Below are positions 24,497 to 33,800 of a stretch of 62,537 nucleotides of DNA, one piece after another. Under the pieces are notes generated by a model. It searched no databases, was not told the DNA's origin, and worked only from the letters and a program-made list of their open reading frames with translations. This DNA is from Cyanobacteriota bacterium (lineage in GTDB: Bacteria; Cyanobacteriota; Vampirovibrionia; Vampirovibrionales; Vampirovibrionaceae). How positions within the stretch are numbered: position 1 is the first letter of the stretch; each line of letters begins with the position of its first letter. The stretch lies in NCBI GenBank assembly GCA_019751815.1, contig JAIEMW010000006.1, forward strand, positions 1 through 62,537. Direction: 5' to 3'. Made by a program: the position numbers and the translations under genes.

Positions 24497-25829
24497 CAAT
24501 AAACCCCAGCAGACATCACAGCCACGTTACTACCAGACGGTAGCTCCTCTTCGGCCGCCCGAAAAGCTAGATGCCTCATGGCTGAAAGATCTGGCCCGGG
24601 AACTGGGAGCTGATGATGTTGGTTTGGTTGAAGTGGGACGCCATGGACTGGAAACCCAAGCAGACGAGGTCAAACAGTTTTTTCCCAAGGGTAAGATGTT
24701 TCTCAGTATTGTGTGCCGAATGAACCGAGAGCCCATTCGCTCCCCTGCACGCTCTGTCGCTAATCTGGAATTTCACAGCAACCATGAACACGTCAACCAG
24801 GTGACCCATACCTTGGTGAGAAAATTGGAATCTCTCGGGATTGAAGCGCTGGCGCCTTCCATGGGGTTTCCTATGGAGGCACAAAATTTTCCTGATGAAA
24901 AAGGCTGGGTCTTATCTCACAAGCCCATTGCTGTTGCAGCAGGGCTGGGACAAATGGGCATTCACCGCAATGTGATTCATCCCCAATTTGGTAACTTCAT
25001 TTTATTGAGTACGGTGGTGCTTAATGCCGAAGCCACTGCATATGACGGGGCAATTGATTTTAATCCGTGTATGGAATGTAAGCTGTGCGTGGCTGCCTGT
25101 CCAGTGGGTGCGATTTCCCCTGAGGGAGATTTCAATTTTTCTGCCTGTTTTACCCATAACTACCGAGAGTTTATGGGTGGATTCCAGGATTGGGTTGAAA
25201 CCATTGCCGATTCCCCCTCCAGTAAAGCGCTGAGACAAAAGATGACCCCGGGTGAAAATGCCTCCTTCTGGCAATCACTCAGCTTTGGTGCACAGTATAA
25301 AGCAGCGTATTGTATGGCAGTTTGCCCAGCGGGAGAAGATGTGATTGCCCCCTTCTTAGCCAACCGGACGCAATTTTTGCAAGATACCCTTCGCCCCTTG
25401 CAGGACAAAGTGGAATCGGTCTATGTGGTGCCTGGTTCTGATGCAGAAGCGCATGTGAAAAAACGGTTTCCTCACAAGCAGGTCCGATTGATTGGCAGTG
25501 GGATTTATCCTGGGACTATCGCCGGATTTTTGCGCGGACTCTCATTGAGTTTTCAGCGAGAACAAGCCCGAGGAATGTGTTTTACGTTGCATTTCACGTT
25601 TACAGGGAAAGAACCACAGAAAGCCACTGTCATAGTGAACAGCCAAAAGCTTACCGTCCAAGAAGGACACGAAGGCAAGGCAGATACAGTCATTACAGTC
25701 GATAGTCAGACTTGGCTGGGCATTATCAACCAGGAAATATCGCCTATTAGGGCGATTTTGACCGGAAAATTTCGCCTGAAAGGCCAATTTGCCGTTTTAA
25801 AGCAATTTCAACGGTGTTTCCCCAAATAA
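24471..25829 (+). CDS. 4Fe-4S reductase-like protein fused to an SCP2 sterol-carrier domain
   Basis: 452 aa from the ATG at 24471 (GGAG 9 bp upstream; an ATG at 24456 is possible). Residues about 20-190 resemble the N-terminal part of reductive-dehalogenase and epoxyqueuosine-reductase-like proteins (VLSHKPIAVAAGLGQMGIHRN). A ferredoxin motif CMECKLCVAACPVG follows; a later CMAVCPAG offers a second, incomplete cluster set. The last about 100 residues (FTLHFTFTGKEPQKATVIV ... IRAILTGKFRLKGQF) look like an SCP2 lipid-binding domain. No signal peptide, so cytosolic. A role in reducing a hydrophobic or electrophilic compound is inferred from the operon. Confidence 0.75.
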   Translation: MLNPNGPFNNKPQQTSQPRYYQTVAPLRPPEKLDASWLKDLARELGADDVGLVEVGRHGLETQADEVKQFFPKGKMFLSIVCRMNREPIRSPARSVANLEFHSNHEHVNQVTHTLVRKLESLGIEALAPSMGFPMEAQNFPDEKGWVLSHKPIAVAAGLGQMGIHRNVIHPQFGNFILLSTVVLNAEATAYDGAIDFNPCMECKLCVAACPVGAISPEGDFNFSACFTHNYREFMGGFQDWVETIADSPSSKALRQKMTPGENASFWQSLSFGAQYKAAYCMAVCPAGEDVIAPFLANRTQFLQDTLRPLQDKVESVYVVPGSDAEAHVKKRFPHKQVRLIGSGIYPGTIAGFLRGLSLSFQREQARGMCFTLHFTFTGKEPQKATVIVNSQKLTVQEGHEGKADTVITVDSQTWLGIINQEISPIRAILTGKFRLKGQFAVLKQFQRCFPK

Positions 25830-25936
25830 TTGCGGCTGATCTCTTCTGTTATTTGGTTGCTTTGACAGGGACAGGTGCGCTTGTTTGGAATATGTTTGCT
25901 GGAATAATATGGATTCAACAAAAAAGGAGCGCCCCC

Positions 25937-26338
25937 ATGTTTTTACACACCCGTATTAAGGTTCGTGATTTAGCCCGCTCCATTACCTTTTATAGTCAGC
26001 ATTTTGGGTTTGTCTGCCGGGACCAAAAAACGTCTGCTCGCGGCAGTCAGCTGGCTTTTTTGCAGATGCCTGGGACGCCGACGGAGTTAGAGTTGGCCTA
26101 TTTGCCCTGGGATGCGGATTTTAAGCTCGATGAAGATATTTTTCATTTGGCGTTTCGGGTCGAAAATATGGAGAAGACCATCGCAAGTCTGGAATCTGCC
26201 GGGGTGAAAATAACAGAAGCCCCTTCTGAACGGAGTAAAGGCGGCTGGATGGCATTTATCGAAGATCCGGATGGCTATGAAATAGAGTTGCTGGAATTTT
26301 CAGATGTTGAACAAGCTTTCGGACAAGTCCGCGTCTAA
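25937..26338 (+). CDS. Glyoxalase I-like VOC-family protein
   Basis: 133 aa from the ATG at 25937, with AAGGAG 7 bp upstream. It is one vicinal-oxygen-chelate domain made of two beta-alpha-beta3 units: FLHTRIKVRDLARSITFY, ELELAYLPW, FHLAFRVENMEKT and EDPDGYEIELLEF. The likely metal ligands (His in FLHTR, Glu in LELA, His in IFHLAF, Glu in YEIELLE) are all present, as in lactoylglutathione lyase, which detoxifies methylglyoxal. Third gene of the TetR/cupin/Fe-S operon, 107 bp after the reductase. Substrate not proven. Confidence 0.82.
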   Translation: MFLHTRIKVRDLARSITFYSQHFGFVCRDQKTSARGSQLAFLQMPGTPTELELAYLPWDADFKLDEDIFHLAFRVENMEKTIASLESAGVKITEAPSERSKGGWMAFIEDPDGYEIELLEFSDVEQAFGQVRV

Positions 26339-26452
26339 AATAACTTGTTCTGCAAAATAGGTTTTATTTCAACCTTAATGATTGCAGTAACATTTATCCT
26401 GAGTGAGATGTTTTTATTCTGATAGAGAGAGTAATGATATTGGAGTTGAACT

Positions 26453-26878
26453 TTGGATATTCAGCCAACCGGCATTCAATCAGGCCAAAACGGGCAAGAT
26501 CCCCGGCTTAAAAACAACCAGGGCCGTCGTGCTCATGGTCAACACGGCCATCATCCACACGGGCCACATGGGCAAAAGCCTGGCCAAGGTCCAGAGGGGA
26601 ATAAACCAAAGCAGTCTCCCTATAATGATGACTTGGTCGCTCGCGGACTGACCCCACAAGGCTCAGCGGAAAAAGATTTGGCTGCCATTGAAGCATTTGA
26701 TCGGGCCAAAGAAGCCAGAGAGCGCCGGACACAGGATCAGCAACAACAACAGGGTGCCAATCCCTTTGCGGTTAACGCGGCTTTAAATGCCGGATTATTT
26801 GGTAATAATCCCGCCGCCCAGCAAAACAACCAAGCACAGAATCTTGGCTTTCAGCCAAGGCTCTCCCTGGTTGGGTAG
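26453..26878 (+). CDS. Gln/Gly/His-rich disordered protein
   Basis: 141 aa, unrecognised. Residues 10-60 are Gly/Gln/His/Pro-rich (HGQHGHHPHGPHGQKPGQ), the middle forms a charged helix (EKDLAAIEAFDRAKEARERR) and the end is Gln/Asn/Ala-rich (QQQQQGANPF, NNPAAQQNNQAQN). No signal or TM segment. The TTG start follows GGAG by about 7 bp. Base composition and codon use look like the neighbours, so it is probably a real gene. His clusters may bind metal. A hairpin at about 26897-26923 may end its transcript but lacks a T-run. Confidence 0.55.
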   Translation: MDIQPTGIQSGQNGQDPRLKNNQGRRAHGQHGHHPHGPHGQKPGQGPEGNKPKQSPYNDDLVARGLTPQGSAEKDLAAIEAFDRAKEARERRTQDQQQQQGANPFAVNAALNAGLFGNNPAAQQNNQAQNLGFQPRLSLVG

Positions 26879-26949
26879 AAAATTTTAAATCAAGCTCTTG
26901 CCGCCTAGTCATTGCTAGGGCAAAACTGTTTGAGATTCATATAAGACTA

Positions 26950-26962
26950 AAAAAATGGTCGG
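26950..26962. repeat. Left 13-bp direct repeat (candidate att site)
   Basis: AAAAAATGGTCGG, identical to 29541-29553, where the same bases are the 3' end of tRNA-Pro (CCGACCA on the minus strand) and its downstream T-run. Placement at a tRNA 3' end is the usual target of tyrosine integrases. No integrase gene remains. Confidence 0.45.
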
Positions 26963-27069
26963 CTTGGGTGGGCAAGTTTAGAACGGTTCTGATTGAGAAT
27001 CAAGACCGTATCAGAATCCTACTTATGCAGGCTGCATAGCCTATTTGTACCAAATCAGAGGGTTATCTA

Positions 27070-27750
27070 ATGTCCAAGAAAAATACCAAAAAACAAGCAC
27101 TGTCTGTGGTAAAAGGTTCAGAGAACCCCCAACTATATAAAGAAACCGATCCCCAGCAAGAGAGTCTTACCCGGATGGGTAAACAATTAGAGCGCCACAA
27201 AAACCTTAAGTTTGAAGAGGATAAAGAAAAAAACACCATTACTGTCTCTGAAGAAGATCCAGCCCTTGTTCGGTTCCAACTGTTTGAAACAACAGGTCAG
27301 TACAACTCTGATGCTGGTGGCCATTTAATTCAACAGGCATACAAGTCACAACCTCAATCGCAAGCCTCCTGGAATGTTACCACGGCTCTTTTACATGGGA
27401 TTGCCCCTAAAGACAGCTTGGAAGGAATAATAGCTACCCAAATGGTGGCAACCCATAACATGGCTATGGAATGCGCTCGGAAAGCCATGTTCAAAGACCA
27501 ACACCCGGAAGCGATTCAACGCTATATCCATTTGTCTGCCAAGCTGATGAGTGCTTTTGCAAGCCAGATGGATACTCTTCAAAAGTACCGCACCAAAGGC
27601 CAGCAACAGATTGTGGTCAAACACCAGCAGGTGAATGTTAGTGAGGGTGGTCAGGCTGTTGTTGGAGATATCCACCAAGGAGGGGGAGGGGTGGGTAATG
27701 ACTCAAAAAAAATAACAATGAACCCCGTGTCAAGCGAGAAAAGACCCTGA
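27070..27750 (+). CDS. Phage-type protein of unknown function
   Basis: 226 aa. N-terminal about 60 residues are Lys/Glu-rich; residues 75-180 are helical (LVRFQLFETTGQYNSDAGG, AIQRYIHLSAKLMSAFASQM). The C-terminus QIVVKHQQVNVSEGGQAVVG is a motif I associate with small hypothetical proteins next to HGGxSTG genes in phage-derived regions of proteobacteria. That pairing holds here: the degraded HGGxSTG gene starts inside its 3' end. It is the first gene inside the direct-repeat-bounded insert. Role unknown. Confidence 0.6.
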   Translation: MSKKNTKKQALSVVKGSENPQLYKETDPQQESLTRMGKQLERHKNLKFEEDKEKNTITVSEEDPALVRFQLFETTGQYNSDAGGHLIQQAYKSQPQSQASWNVTTALLHGIAPKDSLEGIIATQMVATHNMAMECARKAMFKDQHPEAIQRYIHLSAKLMSAFASQMDTLQKYRTKGQQQIVVKHQQVNVSEGGQAVVGDIHQGGGGVGNDSKKITMNPVSSEKRP

Positions 27751-28145
27751 CAAAACCTGACATTTCAAAAAAAGGCTGGCTTAAAAATGGGAACCCACCC
27801 GGAGATTTTAGCAAAGCACCCCGATGTGGCGCAAACTCCAAAAGAACCTGAGATCCCTGTTGGCAACCAGCCATGGCCGACGGAAAATGCCGCTTCCACG
27901 GAGGTAAAAGCACTGGCCCAAAGACAGCTGAGGGCTTAGGCCGTTCCCAAAAGGCCAACTGGCAGCACGGGCATTACTACAGAGAAACGAAAGAAAAACT
28001 GAAAGCCATGCGGCAAGCCATGGCAACGGTTCTTAATCCAAAAAAGGCTTTTGAGATGACATCGTCTGACATTAAAAACCATACAACGATCCTGGAACGT
28101 CTTATGGAAGAGATGGATTTTCAGGAAAGACCCCAAAACTCATAG
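27698..28145 (+). pseudogene. Degraded HGGxSTG-family phage-associated gene
   Basis: The expected protein can be read across 27698-28145 only by repairing two lesions. The likely ATG at 27698 (GGAGGGG upstream) runs into TAA because of an A8 tract at 27705-27712; with seven A the frame continues as EKTLTKPDISKKGWLKNGNP, then GDFSKAPRCGANSKRT. A TGA at 27849-27851 then stands where family members have Gly (CGAxTRxGxPC); one base change (GGA to TGA) explains it. The chain continues as DPCWQPAMADGKCRFHGG and KSTGPKTAEGLGRS to 28145. It overlaps the convergent abi gene by 25 bp. Confidence 0.75.
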
Positions 28146-29032
28146 TTTGTCCAAGATTCAGGAAAACCAAGGGTCTTAAGGGATATTTCAGAATATTTTT
28201 CCAGAATCTTTTGTAAACGGCTATTCCACTTAGATTCAGGGGATACCATAGTGAGCAAGTCAAAAAGTACTATAGCCTGGGCATAAAAGCGGTCATTATT
28301 AAGCTGGTTCTGTCTGAGATGTTCTTTGTGCTTTTTTGCGATGGCTGGACGGCTATTGAAAAGCCGGTCATAAATTCTGGCGTGATGGGCGCAATCGTTC
28401 CGCAAGTCTGTAATCACTTGCATCCAGGATTTGATGATTTTCTCGTCAAAAGCCATCGTCCGGGCGATGGCTTTACGATACTCAAGTTTCAGGCTGGCAA
28501 ACATTTTGGAGACATCCCCCAGCGTCAAAACCTCCACAATCATCCAGCTTGGCGGGAATTCGTTGGAATATTTGCCGTAATAGCTTTTGAGGAAGCGTTG
28601 GTTTCTTTTTTTTTCGATTCTGTTTTTCAGTTCTTGCAGGAAGTCCTTATGTTCCCAGTAGTCTGACTTTTCAAAATAGCGACTATCCAGAAACCAGAAG
28701 GGGTTTTTAATGGAAATGCTCATTCCATTGGAAACAGAGGCCCTAAAAGCAACCTCTATCCGTTCTATGGCATCCATCACCAAAACCCGAAGCTCCCGAT
28801 CAAACGTATAGCATCGGAGGACCTGTTCAAAAGTTATTCCCTCTTTGAACAGATGGGGTTTCTGTTCATTGCTTTGAAAAGGCAAGCAATAACCACTGAA
28901 GCGGTAATAGCCGATATAGGTCAGATAATGCCTAGCCTCATCCAGGTCTTCCACATTCAGGCCTCGTTCCTGGAGCTTCTGAATCTGATCCTCAACCGTT
29001 AAAGCAGGCTTGGTAAAAAGTTGTTTAGTCAT
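28121..29032 (-). CDS. Abi family protein (Abi_2, AbiD/AbiF-like HEPN nuclease)
   Basis: 303 aa, matching phage abortive-infection proteins. It starts LFTKPALTVEDQIQKLQERG and contains the family block YLTYIGYYRFSGYCLPF. Further on come DRELRVLVMDAIERIEVAFR, ILTLGDVSKMF-like packing (VEVLTLGDVSKMFASLK) and the HEPN catalytic motif LRNDCAHHARIYDR (R-x4-H with flanking residues). HEPN proteins of this type cut RNA when triggered by phage and stop the host cell. It stands alone without an obvious antitoxin gene, inside the tRNA-Pro insert, which fits horizontal transfer. Confidence 0.88.
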   Translation of the reverse strand: MTKQLFTKPALTVEDQIQKLQERGLNVEDLDEARHYLTYIGYYRFSGYCLPFQSNEQKPHLFKEGITFEQVLRCYTFDRELRVLVMDAIERIEVAFRASVSNGMSISIKNPFWFLDSRYFEKSDYWEHKDFLQELKNRIEKKRNQRFLKSYYGKYSNEFPPSWMIVEVLTLGDVSKMFASLKLEYRKAIARTMAFDEKIIKSWMQVITDLRNDCAHHARIYDRLFNSRPAIAKKHKEHLRQNQLNNDRFYAQAIVLFDLLTMVSPESKWNSRLQKILEKYSEISLKTLGFPESWTNYEFWGLS

Positions 29033-29546
29033 AAAACTACCCCTAAAAAACGACCCACCTGGTGCGCTGTTCTGACGGGAAGCGTGGTGGGTACTGTCAC
29101 TTTCAATAATAAACCATTATAGGTTTCATAACAATCCTTCCGTTGTCTGATACGTTTCATTTTGAAACATTTTCCCTTGAAATCCAGGGCTGTTCAGCTC
29201 TCATGTTGTAAAAACTCTGTACTTCCAGCTTACCCGTCACATTGGTGTTGTGAAGCTCAATATAGCGCTCTGTTACGGACACAATTTCCTGTTAGGGTTT
29301 CAGATAATAGGCAAGCCCTCTCTTATCGGGCCTTAGGCTTTCCTGCCAAAGCTGTTCGGGTGTCCAGTCAAGTTGAAGCTTCTGCAAGCAGCAGCTATTG
29401 TTGGCGTTGAGGGTGACGAAAATCCGCTGTAGTGCAAGAGGAGATGCTTTAAATCCTGCTTTTCCCCAGGTTCTTCCCTAACTTTAAAAATCCCCACTTA
29501 GAGGCATTAGGCCTTGTGAGGATTTTGGGTTTGTTCTTTGAAAAAA
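29033..29546. other. Intergenic region with a start-less minus-strand fragment
   Basis: About 510 bp between the abi start and tRNA-Pro. No complete gene. On the minus strand 29477-29292 is open for about 61 codons without a start and ends in TAA; its end reads QLDWTPEQLWQESLRPDKRG, which resembles the C-terminal PEQLW...ETR segment of GyrB. It may be a gene remnant or chance. Promoter elements for abi should lie at the left end; none is clear. Confidence 0.35.
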
Positions 29547-29553
29547 TGGTCGG
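29541..29553. repeat. Right 13-bp direct repeat at the tRNA-Pro 3' end
   Basis: AAAAAATGGTCGG, the partner of 26950-26962, 2591 bp apart. It contains the CCA end, the discriminator base and the first acceptor-stem bases of the tRNA plus its T-run. Confidence 0.45.
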
Positions 29554-29623
29554 GATGACAGGATTTGAACCTGCGACCCTCTGCTCCCAAAGCAGATGCG
29601 CTACCAAGCTGCGCTACATCCCG
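29547..29623 (-). tRNA. tRNA-Pro (anticodon TGG)
   Basis: Minus-strand cloverleaf of 77 nt including an encoded CCA. The acceptor stem CGGGATG pairs with CATCCCG. The D-arm is GCGCAGCTTGGTAGCGC, the anticodon stem CTGCT/AGCAG with loop TTTGGGA (anticodon TGG), and the T-arm GCAGGTTCAAATCCTGT. A T-run follows directly. It decodes CCN, mainly CCA/CCG, proline codons. Confidence 0.97.
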
Positions 29624-29674
29624 ATGTCAAAAATTATAGATGCATTATACATGTAAAAGAATGAGGGAATAGGG

Positions 29675-30793
29675 CTAACTGCCCATGACTGTTTTGGGAA
29701 AGAGAATGTCTTTCCAGGCAGCCGAGGAAAACAACCCTTTGTGATGGAAAAACACAGTCTGTGCCAGGGCCCGAAACATGGGGTGAAACACCACATGGTT
29801 TAAGACAGCATTGGGTGGGGCATAGTCCAGCATAAGACGTAAAACAGCCTTCCAAACATAATCAGGATACAATGTGTGCAAGCATTCTGCCGGTGCCGTA
29901 CCCCCGTGATTTAGATTTTGATAGATTACTTCCGCAAGATCGTGCCCTGTATATAATGCTGGGTAAATACCGCCAGCCGTTAGGGGAGAAACGACTCCGG
30001 CAGCATCGCCTAAAAGAAGAACCCGATCGAAAGCCAGTCTTTTGAGCTTGCCACCTGCAGGGATTAATCCCCCTCGATGCCCAACCAATTCCGCATTTGA
30101 AAAATCAAAAATGGTAGAAAGTTTATCCATAAAGGGCTTAAGCGCAGGTTTGTACTGAGGACGACAAGCGACACCCACTTGAACGACATTGACTCCTGGT
30201 GCTACCCAGCCAATGTAGCCCTTGGCAAGTTCACTGTCTAAAAAACAATGGAGTCGGTTTTCATCCAGCCTGCCCACGTTACGGTATTCAGCTTCTACAC
30301 CCAGCAAAAAACTCGAGTTGCTGGATAGACCAAATGTTTGCGCTACTTTAGATCGAGCACCATCAGCGCCAATCAGATACTTGCAACTGATATCTAGATT
30401 TTCCAGATAAACTTCGCTGTCCGTGATACTGGCTGTCTGGAAATCACATGAAAACTGGATACTAGCCCCTGCTTTTTCTGCCAGCTCTGCCATGTACTGC
30501 AAATATCCAGGCGTATCCGTTGTCATAAAGTAATACCCAGGTGAAGCTAAATCAAAATGCTTTAAGCCGGGTGAATACAGTCGAATGCCCTCCACTTTAC
30601 GGAGCAAGTGAGAAGGCACGGGGAAGGTTTCCAGTGCTTCTTTGACAATAATCCCTGTGGTGTGAGGAGAATGGCCCGCATGGGGTTTTCGATCGATGAC
30701 AAGCACCTCTAAACCCAGTTCGGCCGCTTTTTTTGCGCAGGCAAGCCCGGCAAAGCCAGCACCCACAATAACAATATCAACCTGTTTACTCAT
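29675..30793 (-). CDS. FAD-dependent oxidoreductase, geranylgeranyl-reductase family
   Basis: 372 aa from the ATG at 30793; a TTG eight codons upstream is less likely. Rossmann motif DIVIVGAGFAGLACAKKA, then the second FAD motif YLIGADGARSKVAQ and the third VLLLGDAAGVVSPLTAGGIY, the order seen in geranylgeranyl and digeranylgeranyl reductases and related hydroxylases. These saturate isoprenoid chains of lipids, quinones or chlorophyll-type molecules. No partner biosynthesis genes flank it, so the substrate is unknown. It is convergent to nothing and lies between tRNA-Pro and the adhesin gene on the same strand. Confidence 0.85.
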   Translation of the reverse strand: MSKQVDIVIVGAGFAGLACAKKAAELGLEVLVIDRKPHAGHSPHTTGIIVKEALETFPVPSHLLRKVEGIRLYSPGLKHFDLASPGYYFMTTDTPGYLQYMAELAEKAGASIQFSCDFQTASITDSEVYLENLDISCKYLIGADGARSKVAQTFGLSSNSSFLLGVEAEYRNVGRLDENRLHCFLDSELAKGYIGWVAPGVNVVQVGVACRPQYKPALKPFMDKLSTIFDFSNAELVGHRGGLIPAGGKLKRLAFDRVLLLGDAAGVVSPLTAGGIYPALYTGHDLAEVIYQNLNHGGTAPAECLHTLYPDYVWKAVLRLMLDYAPPNAVLNHVVFHPMFRALAQTVFFHHKGLFSSAAWKDILFPKTVMGS

Positions 30794-30875
30794 CGCCACA
30801 GTATAGCCAATCCACAAGAGAAAACAAAGGTGCGTAGCTGGTCAATTCCCTAGCCTGTGATATTTGGGGATGGTT

Positions 30876-33800
30876 TTAGGGTTTTTGCTTGCGCTGGCTG
30901 TCTTGAGCATTGGGTTCTTGATTTTTACGAATTTTGTTGATCGCGGATTGGGCCTGGAGCAGGAACAAATCATCCAAATTCACAGTGTATAGAGGGTTAG
31001 CTGCCGGCGACGATAAGGCGATGTAAGGGTTCTGACCTGGGTTCAACAAATAAGGGGGGGGATTGTTTCCCACACCGTTATTAGTTGGTAGGGGCGGGTC
31101 TATGGTAAAAATGCCTGGGACGTAGGAAATAGCATAATTGCTGCTGGTATACCCTCCAGGTGTCAGGCTATAAGTGCCGCTTGGGCTTCCAGAATTGGCT
31201 GGAGTGCTGAAGCTCAGAGCTCCACCAAGTACAGAAGCATTTTGTCCGAGGACAAAACCACTGTAACTAGCAGAGAATGTGGGATCAGGCTCTCCACTGC
31301 GGCGACTGGCATTGTTAGCCGTGATGGTGAGGGCCGCGGGATCAATGGTGAGGGTACCGGGGACGTAGGAGATGGCGTAGTTAGAGCTGGTAAAGCCAGA
31401 AGGGGTGATGCCGTAGGAGCCGACGTTAGAAGCGTTGGTGGCAGGGGTACTTAAACTGAGAGACCCAGAAAGATTGCTGCTGTTTTGTCCGAGGACAAAG
31501 CCACTGTAACTAGCCGTAAAGCTGGGGTTACTGCTGCCGTAGGTTCTGTTGAAGCTATCGGCGGTGATGGTGAGAGCCGCGGGATCAATGGTGAGGGTAC
31601 CGGGGACGTAGGAGATGGCGTAGTTAGAGCTGGTAAAGCCAGAAGGAGTGATGCCGTAGCTGCCGACATTGGTGGCATTGGTGGCAGGGGTACTTAAACT
31701 GAGAGACCCGGTGAGGTTGCTGCTGTTTTGTCCGAGGACAAAACCGGAGTAAGACGCTGTAAAGCTGGGGTTACTGCTGCCGTAGGTTCTGTTGAAGCTA
31801 TCGGCGGTGATGGTGAGGGCCGCGGGATCAATGGTGAGTGTGCCGGGGACGTAGGAGATGGCGTAGTTAGAGCTGGTAAAGCCAGAAGGGGTGATGCCGT
31901 AGCTGCCGACATTGGTGGCATTGGTGGCAGGGGTACTTAAACTGAGAGATCCGGTGAGGTTGCTGCTGTTTTGTCCGAGGACAAAACCACTGTAGCTAGC
32001 TGTAAAGCTGGGGTTACTGCTGCCGTAGCTGCGGTTGAAGCTATCGGCGGTGATGGTGAGGGCGGCTGGGTTGATGGTGAGTGTGCCAGTTCCATAACTA
32101 AAGTTGTAACCCAAATCAGAGAGTATGCTGCCAGCCGCACCTGTCATTGTATAACCACCCACATTAGAGGAGCTGGTGGCTGCGGTTGTATAAGTGGGAG
32201 TGCCTGTAAAGGCATTGGCAGAACTATCACCATTAATATAGCCGCTGTATGTGTAAGTGGTGCTGGGATTGGAAGCACCGTAAGTGCGAGCAGTACTTAC
32301 AGGTGTTACCAATATCGTTGCAGCCACGTTATAGAGGATTCGATTACCCGTGTTGGTGATGGTTCCGGGTGCATTTCCTGTATAGGTTCGGTTATACAAA
32401 CTTGTCCCACCAGTGAGTCCCCCTAGGGTTGTCGCGGCTGGGGTGCTGGTGTAGACCAACCACCGTCCACTGGCTGCACTTAAGGGGCTTGCACCTGCAT
32501 TGTTTGTAAAGGCACCCCCTTGAGCGGCTAAAACAAGGCTGTTTCCAGAACCTGTGGCAGTGATAGTGCTGCCTGCATTTAGAGTTAAGTTATTAAAGGC
32601 GGCAATGGTTACATTGGCTGCTGAAACAGGAGAAGTAAGTATAATGTTTCCAGATTGTGTGGCGATATCGATGTTGCCCCCTGTTTGTGTGAGCGCATTT
32701 AGGGTGAGTGAGCCCGCATTACGGTAGGTGGTTGAACCACTACCGGCTGTCAGTGTTAAATTGCTGGCATTGTTGGCGGTATTGTTTAAGTTGATCGTGC
32801 CTGTCCCCCCCGTGATGCTCAGCGCTGTGGTGGTGAAGGCGTTGCTTTGAGTTATACCGCTATTGCCTGCCACACTCAGAGCCAATGAATTATTTCCAGT
32901 GATGGCGCTATTTAACGCCAATGTATTACTGGTTCCCGTGGTAGTTAAACTAATTGCATCAGCTGTAAGGGCGTTAGAAAGGGTTAGGTTTCCCCCAGTT
33001 GTATAGCTAATGGAGGAACCACCTGCAGAGCCAGTAACAGTCCCACTGGTAAGTCCACCCGTGGCGTTTACGGTGACGGTATGAGTGCCTAAGGTAAGGG
33101 TCGTACCAGTGCTGGAATAGGTCCCGGCATTGTTAAAGACAAGATTATAACGACCTGCTCCAGTTCCAGTGACGTTTAAGCTGTTAATCAGGTTGATACC
33201 ACTGGTATGGGAAGCATTCCCTAAGCTGACTGTTCCTGCGGTGATTAATCCTTGCTCCGTGGTGGTGATATCGAATGTGCCAGCCGTATGAGAGGCTGTG
33301 CCGAAACTGGTGACAATATCTGTATTGGGGCGAAGTGTGACAGTGCCTGTTCCTGCATTAATAGAACTGCCAGCACCTGCAGAATAAGAGTAGGAGGTAA
33401 TACTAATTGGGCTGTTAGTGGTAGTGACACTGCGACTGGCATTGAGAACAAAACCTCCAGTGCCTTGCGTGGCAAATGTGGCCCCGTTGGTGGCAACCAG
33501 GTTATTGGAAATCGTAATGGCACCATTTCCTGCAGTGGAAGCCCAGTCAATCATTCCCGCTGTAGATGTAGCAGGTGTCAAGATATTACCCACTGAACGG
33601 GCATAATAGGTTCCGCCCACACCAGTCCCTGCTGTTTGAAGGGATAGTGTGCCAGAGGTATCGCTGATATATACATTGCCACCTGTTTCGGCAGAGAATG
33701 TGCTAACAGCAATGGATCGAGGAGAGGCCAAAGAACCCAAATCAATATTGCCCCGGGTTCTATAGATGATGGTGCCCGCGGTGAGAGCGTTATTAAAAAA

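Noticed and set aside
27849..27851. TGA read as glycine (genetic-code change)
   Set aside because: TGA ends several intact genes in the window, and the same gene has a second lesion, so decay is simpler.
29547..29623. tRNA destroyed by the island
   Set aside because: The cloverleaf is complete including CCA; the repeat only touches its 3' end.
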